Shown: positions 35,379 through 45,623 of the stretch, one piece after another
Layout of the letters: each line of letters starts with the position of its first letter
How positions within the stretch are numbered: the stretch's first letter is position 1
Origin: Chryseosolibacter indicum
GTDB lineage: Bacteria > Bacteroidota > Bacteroidia > Cytophagales > Cyclobacteriaceae
NCBI RefSeq assembly: GCF_018598585.1
Contig: NZ_JAHESD010000020.1
Coordinates: 1-64,000 of the forward strand
Direction of reading: 5' to 3'
Length of the DNA stretch: 64,000 nt
Program-made: the position numbers and the translations under genes
The notes under the pieces: generated by a model
What the model was told of the DNA's origin: nothing
Databases searched by the model: none
What the model saw: only the letters and a program-made list of their open reading frames with translations

Positions 35379-36113
35379 ATGTTATTAAGAACATTGTGTC
35401 TTGTATGCTATTTAACAATTTCTGTGTTCACTGTTAAGGCACAGGACCCTGGCCCTGGATCAGTAACAGTATATTCAGAGGATGGTGAAAATTTTACGCT
35501 TTACCTCAACGGAGAGCAAAAGAATATTGGTCCGTCATCAAGAGTAGTCGCTGAGAACGTGAAAGAAGTACCTGTAGCATTTCGCATCGTATTTCAAAAC
35601 GGGGCGAAAGAGATAAAGAAAAACGGCATTCGTCAGGGCACACACTGCTTATATGCAATTCAAAAAAATAAGAAAGGCGAACGGGTATTTAAAATGAAGG
35701 GTTGCAGTGAAGATGCTCCTGTTGCTCAGAGTACTTCATCTGCTGAACAAAGTGCTTCTTCATCAACGGTTACAACTACCACTGTTACTTCAACGCCTGC
35801 ACAATTATCCGCAACGTTTAGTAATGGAGTAATTAGCATCAACGATGGAAGAACGATTCATGTGAAAAAGGTGAAGGCTAATGGCATGTCCTATCCGCGT
35901 GTATTTATGAATGCGCTTCCAGGTGCACGTGTTTCTATAACCTATGATGACAACGACGAGAAGTACAATGCTGAATCTCCCTTTAAGTATGAGGTGAAGG
36001 ACTACAGCAACAATAATTCTTATCTTACACTTACAGTTGATGAAGGCGGGCCCCAAAAGACATGGCACGTTAAGCTTCAGAATGCTAATGGCTACGACAT
36101 GAAGATCGAATAA
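35379..36113 (+). CDS. Exported protein of unknown function with Ser/Thr-rich linker
   Basis: A 244-residue protein with a signal peptide (TLCLVCYLTISVFTVKAQ). Residues about 25-110 form a small domain (VTVYSEDGENFTLYLNG, VPVAFRIVFQNGAKEI). A Ser/Thr-rich linker (about 117-145) leads to a second beta-rich half with YPRVFMNALPGARVSI and YLTLTVDEG. I do not recognise the family. It ends at a clear terminator (36134-36168), so it is a single-gene unit. Likely periplasmic or surface-located. Confidence 0.8.
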   Translation: MLLRTLCLVCYLTISVFTVKAQDPGPGSVTVYSEDGENFTLYLNGEQKNIGPSSRVVAENVKEVPVAFRIVFQNGAKEIKKNGIRQGTHCLYAIQKNKKGERVFKMKGCSEDAPVAQSTSSAEQSASSSTVTTTTVTSTPAQLSATFSNGVISINDGRTIHVKKVKANGMSYPRVFMNALPGARVSITYDDNDEKYNAESPFKYEVKDYSNNNSYLTLTVDEGGPQKTWHVKLQNANGYDMKIE

Positions 36114-36133
36114 GGAGTTTATATAATGGCAGG

Positions 36134-36168
36134 AAAGGCAGGTAGTAAACAACCTGCCTTTTTTCATA
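36134..36168 (+). terminator. Intrinsic terminator after the exported protein gene
   Basis: AAAGGCAGGT (36134-36143) pairs with ACCTGCCTTT (36152-36161), an 8-nt loop, followed by TTT; 10 pairs in all, 20 bp after the stop codon at 36113. Confidence 0.85.
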
Positions 36169-36308
36169 TGCGGCGAATGGAAGGAACTAACGTAAAAACG
36201 ATATTCTAGGAATAAATGGTCTTTTCCTTTAAAAAGTGTTTTTCTTGAAATCGTTACTCATCACTGTATTTCTAATTATTTTGGGGCAGTATTTATCCAA
36301 GTCTTAGC

Positions 36309-37193
36309 ATGGCAAAAAAAAGAGAGGCTCCCTTATTTCATTTAGACGCATTTAGTAAGAAGGCACAAGAGAGCTCTTTTTATATAGAGAAACTGGAGAC
36401 ACACTTACGGAATCATAAATTTGTCAGTAAGCCACACAACCACGACTTCTATTTGCTGCTCTATATTAAAAACGGCGGTGGTGAACATACTATCGACTTT
36501 AAAGCATATACAATCTACGCTGGAAGCTTTTTCCTGATGACTCCAGGCCAAGTACACTCCTGGAATTTAAAAGAAGGAACTGAAGGGTATATTATTTTCT
36601 TTCTTCCCGCATTTTATAAAATGCAATCACAGGAGAGTAACTTGCTCGCGTTTCCATTCTTTCATTCACTTAGTGCCAATCCACATCTTATTGTTGATGA
36701 CGACACAAAAAACGTTATCGATTTTATAATGAAACAGATGCTCAAAGAATTTGCAAAGTCTGCGAAAACAGACCTACGCATTCTCAGAAACTATCTTGAA
36801 ATAATCCTGCTTAAGTTGAGTGCTATTTATCCAACGCAAGAAGCAAAAGATTTAGTAAATGGAAATTCATACAAAATACGGAAGCTTGAACAACTTATAG
36901 AAAAACACTACTTAAAACTAAAGCAACCAAGCCAGTATGCAGAGCTAATGAATCTTTCTGCTTCTTACCTCAATTCATTATGCAAGCAAACATTGGGAAA
37001 GACTCTTACTGATATGATCTCCCAACGGCTTATTCTCGAGGCAAAAAGGCTATTCTCCTATTCTGATTTAAACGTGAACCAGGTTGCTACCCAATTAAAC
37101 TTCAGCGATCCTTCCTATTTTATTCGTTTTTTCAAAAAACACACAAAACAAACTCCCGAGCAGTTTAAGGACACCATGCAACATGCAGTGTAA
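36309..37193 (+). CDS. AraC-family transcriptional regulator, copy 2 (cupin sensor domain)
   Basis: A 294-residue regulator. The N-terminal half is a cupin-like AraC binding domain (HNHDFYLLLYIKNGGG, SFFLMTPGQVHSWNL). The C-terminal half has two helix-turn-helix motifs (MNLSASYLNSLCKQTLGKTL and VNQVATQLNFSDPSYFIRFFKKHTKQTPEQF). It should sense a small molecule through the cupin and activate a nearby promoter; target not evident. It is tail to tail (13 bp) with the end of the second Sus locus, so it may regulate that locus, but no operator was seen. Confidence 0.9.
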   Translation: MAKKREAPLFHLDAFSKKAQESSFYIEKLETHLRNHKFVSKPHNHDFYLLLYIKNGGGEHTIDFKAYTIYAGSFFLMTPGQVHSWNLKEGTEGYIIFFLPAFYKMQSQESNLLAFPFFHSLSANPHLIVDDDTKNVIDFIMKQMLKEFAKSAKTDLRILRNYLEIILLKLSAIYPTQEAKDLVNGNSYKIRKLEQLIEKHYLKLKQPSQYAELMNLSASYLNSLCKQTLGKTLTDMISQRLILEAKRLFSYSDLNVNQVATQLNFSDPSYFIRFFKKHTKQTPEQFKDTMQHAV

Positions 37194-37206
37194 GAATTCT
37201 AAACCC

Positions 37207-37671
37207 TTAATCTCCTACTCTTATAAAAGTGAATTTCCAATTTCCGCCGATTCCTTTAACTCTACCACCTTCGGCGCTATCACTGTGCCTAAAGTACATG
37301 ATCAACGATTTCTCAGCAATTGAATAATCAATTACAACTCCATCATCCCTGGTCATTGAACCCGAAGGCCTTTGGGAATGGAGAAAAAACATGCCGATAT
37401 TTGAAGGCCAGATAGAGTTGTAAGAATTATTTTCTATCGTATAAGAAAGTCTTTCTTGTACTTTGGATTCTGAAATACCAAGTATAAAGTGTTCAGATGT
37501 GTTCTGCGTGATATTATCCTTTTCAATCAATGTTGCCTGCCACGTACCTTTCAATTTTTTAAATATTTCATTGTTTACTAAATCATTTTTATCATCCTCA
37601 CTGGAACAGCCAGCAAGAACAATGAATAATGAGATGAACAAAGAACGTATTGTAACTACCAAGCTTTTCAT
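37207..37671 (-). CDS. Small lipocalin-like lipoprotein, last gene of the second Sus locus
   Basis: A 154-residue lipoprotein (FIVLAGCSSEDDKN lipobox, acidic after Cys). After the lipid anchor come KKLKGTWQATLIEKDN near residue 39 and a run of beta strands (SIWPSNIGMFFL, YSIAEKSLIMYFRHSD). This resembles the lipocalin-like or DUF5004-type barrels frequent beside SusCD. No family named with certainty. It follows the DUF4302 gene with a 26-bp spacer and is probably the last gene of the transcript. Confidence 0.68.
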   Translation of the reverse strand: MKSLVVTIRSLFISLFIVLAGCSSEDDKNDLVNNEIFKKLKGTWQATLIEKDNITQNTSEHFILGISESKVQERLSYTIENNSYNSIWPSNIGMFFLHSQRPSGSMTRDDGVVIDYSIAEKSLIMYFRHSDSAEGGRVKGIGGNWKFTFIRVGD

Positions 37672-37697
37672 TAAGCGTAAATTTAAATTCTCCCTTT

Positions 37698-39071
37698 TTA
37701 TTTCTGTAAATGACCACCAAAATGAAAACCTGGCTCCTCTATACTGAAAAATCCACCTATTAAATTAAAATCCCCACCTACATACTCTATAATAAAAGTA
37801 TCATTATCGAAATGATTCAATACTCCGATCATATCAGCATAAAGCGCACTTGCGTTTTGGTCTGTACTTTCTAATTTGAATTTCAAAATTCCTTCAGCAC
37901 GCACCTGGTAGGAATATGTATACATCGCCTCAAATGCCTGTACACCTCCACTACTTGTTGGTTGTGTTACCAACAGTGTTATTACCATACGATCAGTGTT
38001 TGGTACAAAGGTAAATTTTATCTGACTTAATGTAAGACGATATTCTCCTTCATACATTTGTTGGGCTGCAAATTTATACGCTTGAGTAAATTCTTCCGAT
38101 TGACCAGGCAGTGGATCATTACCTGCCTCAGAAGGTATAGTCACTGCTACAAGCTTTTTACCAAGTAAACTATACAAGGGAGTAGACGGTTTAAAAATGT
38201 AAGTTTCATTAGTACCGGTAATTATTGCCTTGTTCTCAAAAGGCACATAATATGTATTGTTACTGTCATCCCAGATTAACTTATTGATTTCATATTCAAA
38301 GATCTTAATGGGATCTTTTAGCGCAATCCCTTCAATAGTAAAGGTATAAGAAGTAAAAGGGATCTGGATTGTATTTCCATCACGGTCAAGGTACTGGAAA
38401 GCTATCGTTTTATATGGAATATCTAAAACCATAGGTATTACGGTTTTATTGGGTAAAGTGAGCCTGTAACCTTTGTAAGAACCAAGGTAATTTGCTGTAT
38501 GCTGTAGTACTTGCTGAATGCGTTTATTAAGAAAAGCTTGAGTCTCTGTTTCGGTAGCGCGGACCAAGATTATTTCAGAATTATGCTTAAGTCCTTTCAT
38601 TTTTAAACTATCGCCCGAAGGTTCAGTTATAGCAAATTCAAAATCAGACAACAATCCACTCCCTGGCAAGCCATTATTTACATTGCCATCAGGGTCTGCT
38701 GGCAGGTGAATGTAAGAATACGTTGAGAATGTTAAGGTGGGTCTTTGTAATGCCTTTACAGTCCACGTACTTTGCATTAGTTCGCCCGCAGAGGTAACGT
38801 TGAAATCAGAAAGCATAGTAACATTCCCGTCTTCATCAAAGTCAAAATAATAAAAATAGCCAGTACCTATACCTGTATAAAGCGTAGCCTTCCAACCATA
38901 AGAAGCCCCTGTGAGTAAAGACTTGTACTGAGTAATTGTTGCCTTAAGACGCTCATCGGGTGTTTCTTTGAAAATTGTCTCATAATCATTACTGTCACAT
39001 GCGTTCAATACCAACGCAAGGACCGCTATAAGAAACAAATTGTTAATTCCTTTACTATTGTTTTTTAACAT
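37698..39071 (-). CDS. DUF4302 family lipoprotein
   Basis: A 457-residue lipoprotein (LVLNACDSNDYE). Recognised as DUF4302 from ERLKATITQYKSLLTGASYGWKATLYTG near 40-65, DGNVTMLSDFNV, and SDFEFAITEPSGDSLKMKG. DUF4302 proteins are found in Bacteroidota operons with a SusC/SusD pair and a zinc metallopeptidase, as here. Function is not known; the role is probably in surface binding or handling of peptides. Spacing to both neighbours is short (15 and 26 bp). Confidence 0.82.
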   Translation of the reverse strand: MLKNNSKGINNLFLIAVLALVLNACDSNDYETIFKETPDERLKATITQYKSLLTGASYGWKATLYTGIGTGYFYYFDFDEDGNVTMLSDFNVTSAGELMQSTWTVKALQRPTLTFSTYSYIHLPADPDGNVNNGLPGSGLLSDFEFAITEPSGDSLKMKGLKHNSEIILVRATETETQAFLNKRIQQVLQHTANYLGSYKGYRLTLPNKTVIPMVLDIPYKTIAFQYLDRDGNTIQIPFTSYTFTIEGIALKDPIKIFEYEINKLIWDDSNNTYYVPFENKAIITGTNETYIFKPSTPLYSLLGKKLVAVTIPSEAGNDPLPGQSEEFTQAYKFAAQQMYEGEYRLTLSQIKFTFVPNTDRMVITLLVTQPTSSGGVQAFEAMYTYSYQVRAEGILKFKLESTDQNASALYADMIGVLNHFDNDTFIIEYVGGDFNLIGGFFSIEEPGFHFGGHLQK

Positions 39072-39086
39072 AGGTCTCTGTTCGTT

Positions 39087-40445
39087 TTAATTTTCTAACA
39101 TCCCATAACAAAAAGTTTCTGGATTGTCTTTAAGGTGAAATCCTACATAAACTTCATCACTACAGGTCTGAAGCCAATCAATTGTAAATGTTCTGTTGGC
39201 AAAAAATGAAGGCAGTGCAGTTGCTTTTAATCCTTCCAGGTAGTAACCATTTTCATCAGCAAAACTTGCGGATATAATAATCGACCCATCATCGCGCTGT
39301 ATCAATGTATAATAGAAATTGGCTTGTTGGTAGACCCTATTCTCATCATTAAGATTATAATAGTAGATCCGTAAAGCAAGCTCATCTTCAGCAGTAAAAC
39401 TCATTTTAAAGTTATAATCAAGCGCCAGTCCGTTATTATGCAGCACTCTGTTATCCTGATTAAACCTACCCGTAAATTCTGCTGGCTGGTTAAGTGTTGA
39501 AAGATCAAACCGGACAGATGTCTTTTCCTTCCCGTACCCCCACACATCAAATAATGGAGGAAGTTCTTCTGGACCTCCCTGAGGTGGTGCTAACTCATTT
39601 ATTGCCTCCTGTACTTTTGATTGTAAACCATAGAAATCAATATTGAATGCTTCCTTATAATACTGCACCACTAGCTGTTCCTTTTTCCTAAGCATCTCAA
39701 GTGATGGTGCATTTGTTTCACATTCCAGAATTGCTTCATACCCTTCTCTTCCCTCTATAAGCATTGTGGCTACCATTTCAACAAAATCTTCATCAGGAGA
39801 AGCCATCGCATAATTTGTTATAAAACCGTTCGCCCTTGCTTGCGTTACAGAGTTAAACCGCCAGTCACTGGTATATAATCCTGCAGTAATGTCTCGAAAG
39901 GCCGATGGGTAAGAAACTTTCTGATTGAGGATATGACCAAACTCATGATGTACGATGTGCATCATAGTTTTTAATGCAGAGCGTTCTGTTGGAGAAAAAT
40001 TATTAACTACATATAACACTACTTTTCGTCCACCTTCCGCAGTGCCTAGTGTAAATGTTCCATCCGGATTATAATGCGCACTACCTACCAGTAAGAATTG
40101 CTTTGGGCAGTAAGTTTTAATAAATGTTCCTCCTGCAATTTCACTGTAGGGAGTGATCCATACATCGTTTACTGTTTCCATTACTGGCTTAATCTGTGAT
40201 ACTTTGGGAGGGACAAGCGTTCTATAAATGTCACCTTCAGAAGCATCCCAGCGATATTTTACCTCTATATTAAATGGATAAGTAAAACTATTCAGAAGCC
40301 ATGTATCAAGCTCTGTAGTTTGTGGTTCTTCGTTTCCAAGATAATCTGTTTTTGAAGGATCTACTTTGTCATTATAGGCATCTTCACATGCAAGTGCCAT
40401 AAGAGCAAGAACGAGAGTAGATAAAATATATTTTGTACAACGCAT
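39087..40445 (-). CDS. Putative zinc-binding metallopeptidase lipoprotein (HEFGH)
   Basis: A 452-residue protein. The start at 40445 (MRCTKYILSTLVLALMALACEDAYND) yields a clear lipoprotein signal; the longer in-frame start at 40541 would overlap the SusD gene. The zinc motif HEFGH (HExxH) is in MMHIVHHEFGHILNQ near residue 185-190, with downstream Glu/Asp (FVEMVATMLIEGREGYEAI) as possible third ligand. The family is the putative zinc-binding metallopeptidase of PF15890 type that often accompanies SusCD. Probably cleaves surface peptides before import. The C-terminal 100 residues are a beta-rich domain (DNRVLHNNGLALDYNF). Confidence 0.85.
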   Translation of the reverse strand: MRCTKYILSTLVLALMALACEDAYNDKVDPSKTDYLGNEEPQTTELDTWLLNSFTYPFNIEVKYRWDASEGDIYRTLVPPKVSQIKPVMETVNDVWITPYSEIAGGTFIKTYCPKQFLLVGSAHYNPDGTFTLGTAEGGRKVVLYVVNNFSPTERSALKTMMHIVHHEFGHILNQKVSYPSAFRDITAGLYTSDWRFNSVTQARANGFITNYAMASPDEDFVEMVATMLIEGREGYEAILECETNAPSLEMLRKKEQLVVQYYKEAFNIDFYGLQSKVQEAINELAPPQGGPEELPPLFDVWGYGKEKTSVRFDLSTLNQPAEFTGRFNQDNRVLHNNGLALDYNFKMSFTAEDELALRIYYYNLNDENRVYQQANFYYTLIQRDDGSIIISASFADENGYYLEGLKATALPSFFANRTFTIDWLQTCSDEVYVGFHLKDNPETFCYGMLEN

Positions 40446-40464
40446 AGTCGTTATTATTGAGTTA

Positions 40465-41958
40465 TCAATGCCGGGGATTAGGTTCAAGACCGCCAACGGA
40501 TATCGCTTCGGCAGGAATTTGTAATATTCTGCGAGGATCACTTGGTTTTAACTCAAGCGTTTGCCCTTCTATTGTTGTATGAAATACGGGAATCTGGTGT
40601 CTTAGGATATCAAACCAGCGAAGTCCTTCATGCAAAAACTCTATTCTTCTTAATTCAAGTATCCCACGAACAATTGCCTTTTTATTATCTGTTTCCTTAT
40701 AAAGATTATACAACCTGTTATAAGTTACATTGTGTCGTTCAGGATCATAGTTTAAAACCCTTACACTTATAAAACGATTCATTTCATCTAATGCCTTTCT
40801 AAACTCAGATTGCATGGCATATGCCTCTGCACGATTTAGTAACACCTCTTCTGTCGTGAATAGCGGAAGGATCGTATAGATGTACCCAGTTGTAGCGTTT
40901 GTGCCAATACGTACAAAATGTTCTCGAAATTTATGGATGAAATTTATACCTGTTTGCGTGTAGAAATAAGAATAAGCATACATGTCTGCTGCAGGATTAA
41001 ATTGAAAGATCATCTCATTCATTCTCCCTGCCCCCGTAGAATACCGCATCTTGTTGAAAGTTCTCCCCCAATCTGATTGTGTTTCACACAGCAAAAGATT
41101 CGCCTTTTCTGTAGAGCGTGTATAAGCAATAGACAGTTCGTTAGTTGTATAGGTGCGATATATGGTTGTCCATGGGCGAAGAGAAGAGATAACGTCACTA
41201 CTACCCATCAGAACTCGGTCAGCATGTTCAACCACTTTGTCATATTGTTTTTTATAGAGGTAATACCGCGAAGCAAACGCATGAGCCGCAGCTTTTGTAA
41301 AATGAAACTTGGCAATATTTGACGCATTATTACTTTGTTCACCATATGACTGGTCATTTATAAGTGGCAGCCCTACTATAAGATCTTTCTCTATCATATC
41401 ATAAACATACTGTACAGTTTTTCTTTCGTATGTTTTAAGTGAGACAGTTTCAAGGTCCGTTACATAGGGAATGCCGGGGTCTATATCCGCTGTTTGTGGG
41501 TTATACATTTTGGCGAATAAGCTTACCAGCATAAAGTGTGAGTAGGCTCTTGCAATCAGCGCTTCACCTTTTTGTGCGTTATAGTTCAACGAGTCATTAC
41601 TTTCCCTGATAGCCTTTAAGGCGTGATTAGCTGCTGCAATTGCAGCATAACAAGCATTCCAATAATTTTCGGGTGAGTCTTGCCAGGTTGCAGCGCCATC
41701 TCTCCAGAAGTATGGGTCTGCGTTAGTAACATCCTGGGTTCCTCCAAAATTATCTTCAACATTGTCTGACATTGCCTCACAAAAAGGAATGTAATTCCCT
41801 TCGGGATAAGCTGAAACCAAAAGCTCTGCAATCTTTTCCTTTGTATTAACTGTCGCCCTATTATCAGGCGTTTCTGAAAGAAAATCATCACATGCGGTAA
41901 ATAGAAGAGCTGATGTTACAAGTACCAACAGACCTTTGGCGATGTTCTTCTTTAACAT
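40465..41958 (-). CDS. SusD/RagB-family lipoprotein (peptide-type Sus locus)
   Basis: A 497-residue lipoprotein. Start at 41958 (MLKKNIAKGLLVLVTSALLFTACDDF) is favoured for its lipobox; ATG at 41988 would overlap the SusC stop. SusD landmarks are EGNYIPFCEAMSDN, NACYAAIAAANHALKAI, KGEALIARAYSHFMLVSLF and the C-terminal RRIEFLHEGLRWFDILRHQ. It binds ligands at the outer surface for SusC. The neighbouring zinc peptidase suggests peptides rather than glycans as ligands. Confidence 0.94.
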   Translation of the reverse strand: MLKKNIAKGLLVLVTSALLFTACDDFLSETPDNRATVNTKEKIAELLVSAYPEGNYIPFCEAMSDNVEDNFGGTQDVTNADPYFWRDGAATWQDSPENYWNACYAAIAAANHALKAIRESNDSLNYNAQKGEALIARAYSHFMLVSLFAKMYNPQTADIDPGIPYVTDLETVSLKTYERKTVQYVYDMIEKDLIVGLPLINDQSYGEQSNNASNIAKFHFTKAAAHAFASRYYLYKKQYDKVVEHADRVLMGSSDVISSLRPWTTIYRTYTTNELSIAYTRSTEKANLLLCETQSDWGRTFNKMRYSTGAGRMNEMIFQFNPAADMYAYSYFYTQTGINFIHKFREHFVRIGTNATTGYIYTILPLFTTEEVLLNRAEAYAMQSEFRKALDEMNRFISVRVLNYDPERHNVTYNRLYNLYKETDNKKAIVRGILELRRIEFLHEGLRWFDILRHQIPVFHTTIEGQTLELKPSDPRRILQIPAEAISVGGLEPNPRH

Positions 41959-41987
41959 ATTTTTTTGATATAGTTGTATCACACGCA

Positions 41988-44900
41988 TTAGAAGCTAAGT
42001 TTTACGGATAATGTTATCTGTTTTGCCACAGGCAATGCTACCCCACCCGAAGAAAAGAACTCAGGGTCCTGTCCATATAACTTTTTATCTGCATACAGAA
42101 GCCAAAGGTTCGTACCCGTAAGGCTTACAGAAGCATTGGTAAAAGCATTGGCAGGAAGAATCTTTTCAGGAACATTATAGCTCAATGAAACTGTACGCAA
42201 GCGGATAAAAGATCCATCCGCTACCCTTTCAGTAGAGTAGTTGTAAGAATTATAAGGATAAGTAGCACTTAGCGCAGCAAGGGTAGTAAGGTCTGGTATT
42301 GAAGGAATATCTGAAGCTCTTTCATCACCAGGTAAAACCCACCGATCAAGAAACTCACGAGGCATGGCATCGAGGTCTGAGTAAGCGCTTTTAAAAGCCG
42401 GGTTAAGCCTGATCTTGTTTCCAGCCTGATAAGTCAAGAAAACGTTTAAGCTGAAGTTTCGGTATTGTAATGTATTTGAAAACCCACCTGTAACTGTTGG
42501 ATCTACAGGTCCTTCATATTTTAAATATTGTGTATTGAGACTCTGTAAAAAAACGTTATTGCTCAAATGGCCATTATGATCAATAAAGTTAGGCACTCCT
42601 GTCTCGGGGTTAAGGCCTTGAAAGTCGATAGAAAAAAGACCACGTACCGGGTAACCTTGTTGTGCTCCTCCATCCTGGAACACGAGGTTGTAAATCCTAG
42701 GCATGTTTTTAAGATTTGTAATTTTGCTTTTGTTGTAAGTGAAAACAAAATTTGTCGTCCAGTTTAGTTTTCCCTGGTTCAGAATTGTAGCACCTAATGA
42801 TAAGTCAACACCATGCGATTTCATATCCGCATAATTGATCGCTTTATAAGGCTCACCGCCAATACCGGACGTCTTGATAACGCTTATTAAATCGAAGTGA
42901 TTACGTTTATAATAATCAAATGTTATTGTAAATGTTTTTAAAAGTCCTGCGCTTAATCCAAGGTTAAGCTCATACTGTTTCTCCCATGTCAGGTCCTGGT
43001 TTTCTAATCCTTCGATAATGATCTGAGCTTCTTTCTCATCAAGGTGTGGCCGGCTCGTCGTTGAACTGCGGTATACAACAGAAGAATTGGTTGCATTTCC
43101 GACGTTTGCTGTAAGTCCATAGCCAGCCTTTACTGTAAGAAAATCCACCGCCCGTATGGATTGCATAAAAGTCTCCGTGTCGATATTCCATGCTGCGCTT
43201 ACGTTCCATGTCGGAAGCCATCGTGCTGTACGCGATTCACCAAGACGATTAGATCCATCTTGACGAAGTGTAGCATTAAGAATATACTTGTCATTCCACG
43301 CATAGTTTGCACCTGCATAAAAACTTGCGTAGCGTTCTCGAGAATACCCCATACCGAAGTAGTTAAAATTACCCTCAAGCAACTGCTTTATCATGAGGTA
43401 ATCTGTAAAAGCAAGGCCTCCTTTGTTGAATTGATAACCGTATCCATTACTATAAGAATTCTGTCGATTGATTAACCTTAGCTCTTGGCCTGCAACCACG
43501 CTTAAATTATGCTTACTATTGAAAGAATAATTCCAATCAATTTGATTTTTTAAGTAATAACTTCTCATCTGGTCATCGGAGCGATTATAAAACCCTCCCT
43601 CTGGGAGAACTACAACAGGATCAAGGTTCGGATAGTCTGGATTGTAGTATAAGAACTTATTACCTTGACGGATAACCTGGGTACCATCAGCCCGATAGGC
43701 TTCCGCCATATTTGATTGTTCTTCGACCTTATGTTCAGTAGTAGTTCTTACATCGCGTACAGCACCCACAAATTCATACTTGAAGTGTTTTGTTATGTTA
43801 TAAGTGAAATCGCCCTGCAAACGAAGGTCAAGAAGATTTAAATCAATGTAATTTGACGCTACTTCCTTGAGAATGTTAAAAGGCGAATAGTTGCGAGTAA
43901 AATACTCCAGGTTTCCGTTCTTATCGTAAGGAGTAAGCACTCTGCTCGTATTAAGCGCATAGCTAAAAGGATTAATGTCGAAATCACGGTTATAGCGTCC
44001 TTCAACAACATTTACTTCTCTTGCGACTGTTCCTGGTACACGCTGTATTCGAGAAGAACCATTTGCGCTTAGTCCAAAACCAATTTTATCTGAAATTTTA
44101 AAAGTACCACGTGCGTTGAGCGTGTACCTGTCAACCTGATCTGCAATTGTCCATCCGCTGTCATCATAATAGCTGGCGGAGAAATAAAGCTGCGAAGCAT
44201 CGGTACCTGATGATACACCTAATGAATGTTCCTGAACAAAGGAATTTTTAAAAAGAATATCAAACCAATCTGTATTAGCTAAGGCATAACGCTGAAGGTA
44301 AGCCTTACGTTGCTCCGGTGTATTCAGAAGTTCAAATTGATCTAACTGCTCATTGTAAGAATCATTAATAATGTCGTACATCTTTTTATACACACCTCCA
44401 TCGGGAAGCATCGACATTGCTGCATGATTTAGCAGACCCTTTCTCTCCATTTCCGCATACACTGACATCTGGTCTACTGAATTCAGTATATTAAAGTTAT
44501 CATAGGTAGGCTTGAGATAAGATGAAAAATTACCTGAATACGTTACCTGTGCTTTTCCCACCCGCCCGCGTTTGGTCTTAATCACAATTACACCATCCTT
44601 TGCTCGAGCTCCATATAAAGCAGTTGCAGAAGCATCTTTCAGTACGGTAATACTTTCGATATCATCGGCATTCAAGCCGGCCACAGAGGATCCTATCAAT
44701 GTATTGGGGTCACCTGTAGTCAGTTGCTCGGCAGAAACATTTACTACATCTTCAAGCACAACATTATCTATTACCCAAAGTGGCTTATTATCACCAGTAA
44801 TAGAAGTAGCACCTCTTATTCTGATTTTTGGTGCGGCACCAAAAGTACCCGAAACGTTTTGAACCGACACCCCTGCAGCCTTCCCTTGAAGCATACGACT

Positions 44901-45623
44901 AAGATCAACTGTCCCCTCTGCTTTAAACTCTTTTGAGTCGAGCATCACGGCAGAACCAGTAAACAATCTCTTATCCATCTCCTGGTATCCGGTGGAGACC
45001 AATGAAACTTCAGTTAGTGTTTGGACGTCAACTTGTAATTCTACATTAATAATAGTTTCTGTAGTTACTTTAATTTCTGATGATGTATAACCTACAAAAG
45101 AAAACACGAGTATTTCACCACTTGCCGCATCAATTGTATACTCTCCGTTTGCATTTGTAATAACTCCTCGGGTACTACCTTTAATAGTAACGTTGACACC
45201 AGGAAGCGATTCTTTTGTATCAGCTGCCACTACCCTCCCCTTGATACGAATATCTTGCTGGCTGTCTTTGAGTACAATTACGATAAGCTTACCTTCTAAA
45301 AATTTATGAGTAAGAGACGTGGGACTTAACAGTCGGGCGATTACGGATTGCAGCGATTCGTTTTTGGCAGAAATTGAAGTAATCTTTTTAAGGTCATCAA
45401 AAGAATCGTTATAGAAAAAAGAATACCCGCTTTCTCGTTCGATTACCTGAAGCGCTTGGCGAATAGTAACATCTTTTAACTCTATACTTAAAGTTTGAGA
45501 ATAGGCGTTTTCAGCAAAGGCAACACCAATAGGTATTAACAATAAAAGCCAGATTTTCATATTCAATGCTGTTTTTTCTAATACAGACCAAATTAACAGT
45601 TGGCCGTATCTATTTTTTTTCAT
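41988..45623 (-). CDS. SusC/RagA-family TonB-dependent transporter with STN signalling domain
   Basis: A 1211-residue protein. After a signal peptide (LLLLIPIGVAFAENAYSQ) comes an STN/secretin-N domain (about 45-120, VTIRQALQVIERESGYSF, LKKITSISAKN). A carboxypeptidase-like domain follows (IRIKGRVVAADTKE to TNANGEYTID), then the TonB plug (IRGATSITGDNKPLWVID, VLKDASATALYGARAKDGV) and a beta-barrel to the end (KQITLSVKLSF). The STN domain contacts a FecR-type anti-sigma factor, here encoded just upstream, so ligand uptake can trigger transcription by the ECF sigma. Only 29 bp separates it from SusD. Confidence 0.95.
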   Translation of the reverse strand: MKKNRYGQLLIWSVLEKTALNMKIWLLLLIPIGVAFAENAYSQTLSIELKDVTIRQALQVIERESGYSFFYNDSFDDLKKITSISAKNESLQSVIARLLSPTSLTHKFLEGKLIVIVLKDSQQDIRIKGRVVAADTKESLPGVNVTIKGSTRGVITNANGEYTIDAASGEILVFSFVGYTSSEIKVTTETIINVELQVDVQTLTEVSLVSTGYQEMDKRLFTGSAVMLDSKEFKAEGTVDLSRMLQGKAAGVSVQNVSGTFGAAPKIRIRGATSITGDNKPLWVIDNVVLEDVVNVSAEQLTTGDPNTLIGSSVAGLNADDIESITVLKDASATALYGARAKDGVIVIKTKRGRVGKAQVTYSGNFSSYLKPTYDNFNILNSVDQMSVYAEMERKGLLNHAAMSMLPDGGVYKKMYDIINDSYNEQLDQFELLNTPEQRKAYLQRYALANTDWFDILFKNSFVQEHSLGVSSGTDASQLYFSASYYDDSGWTIADQVDRYTLNARGTFKISDKIGFGLSANGSSRIQRVPGTVAREVNVVEGRYNRDFDINPFSYALNTSRVLTPYDKNGNLEYFTRNYSPFNILKEVASNYIDLNLLDLRLQGDFTYNITKHFKYEFVGAVRDVRTTTEHKVEEQSNMAEAYRADGTQVIRQGNKFLYYNPDYPNLDPVVVLPEGGFYNRSDDQMRSYYLKNQIDWNYSFNSKHNLSVVAGQELRLINRQNSYSNGYGYQFNKGGLAFTDYLMIKQLLEGNFNYFGMGYSRERYASFYAGANYAWNDKYILNATLRQDGSNRLGESRTARWLPTWNVSAAWNIDTETFMQSIRAVDFLTVKAGYGLTANVGNATNSSVVYRSSTTSRPHLDEKEAQIIIEGLENQDLTWEKQYELNLGLSAGLLKTFTITFDYYKRNHFDLISVIKTSGIGGEPYKAINYADMKSHGVDLSLGATILNQGKLNWTTNFVFTYNKSKITNLKNMPRIYNLVFQDGGAQQGYPVRGLFSIDFQGLNPETGVPNFIDHNGHLSNNVFLQSLNTQYLKYEGPVDPTVTGGFSNTLQYRNFSLNVFLTYQAGNKIRLNPAFKSAYSDLDAMPREFLDRWVLPGDERASDIPSIPDLTTLAALSATYPYNSYNYSTERVADGSFIRLRTVSLSYNVPEKILPANAFTNASVSLTGTNLWLLYADKKLYGQDPEFFSSGGVALPVAKQITLSVKLSF

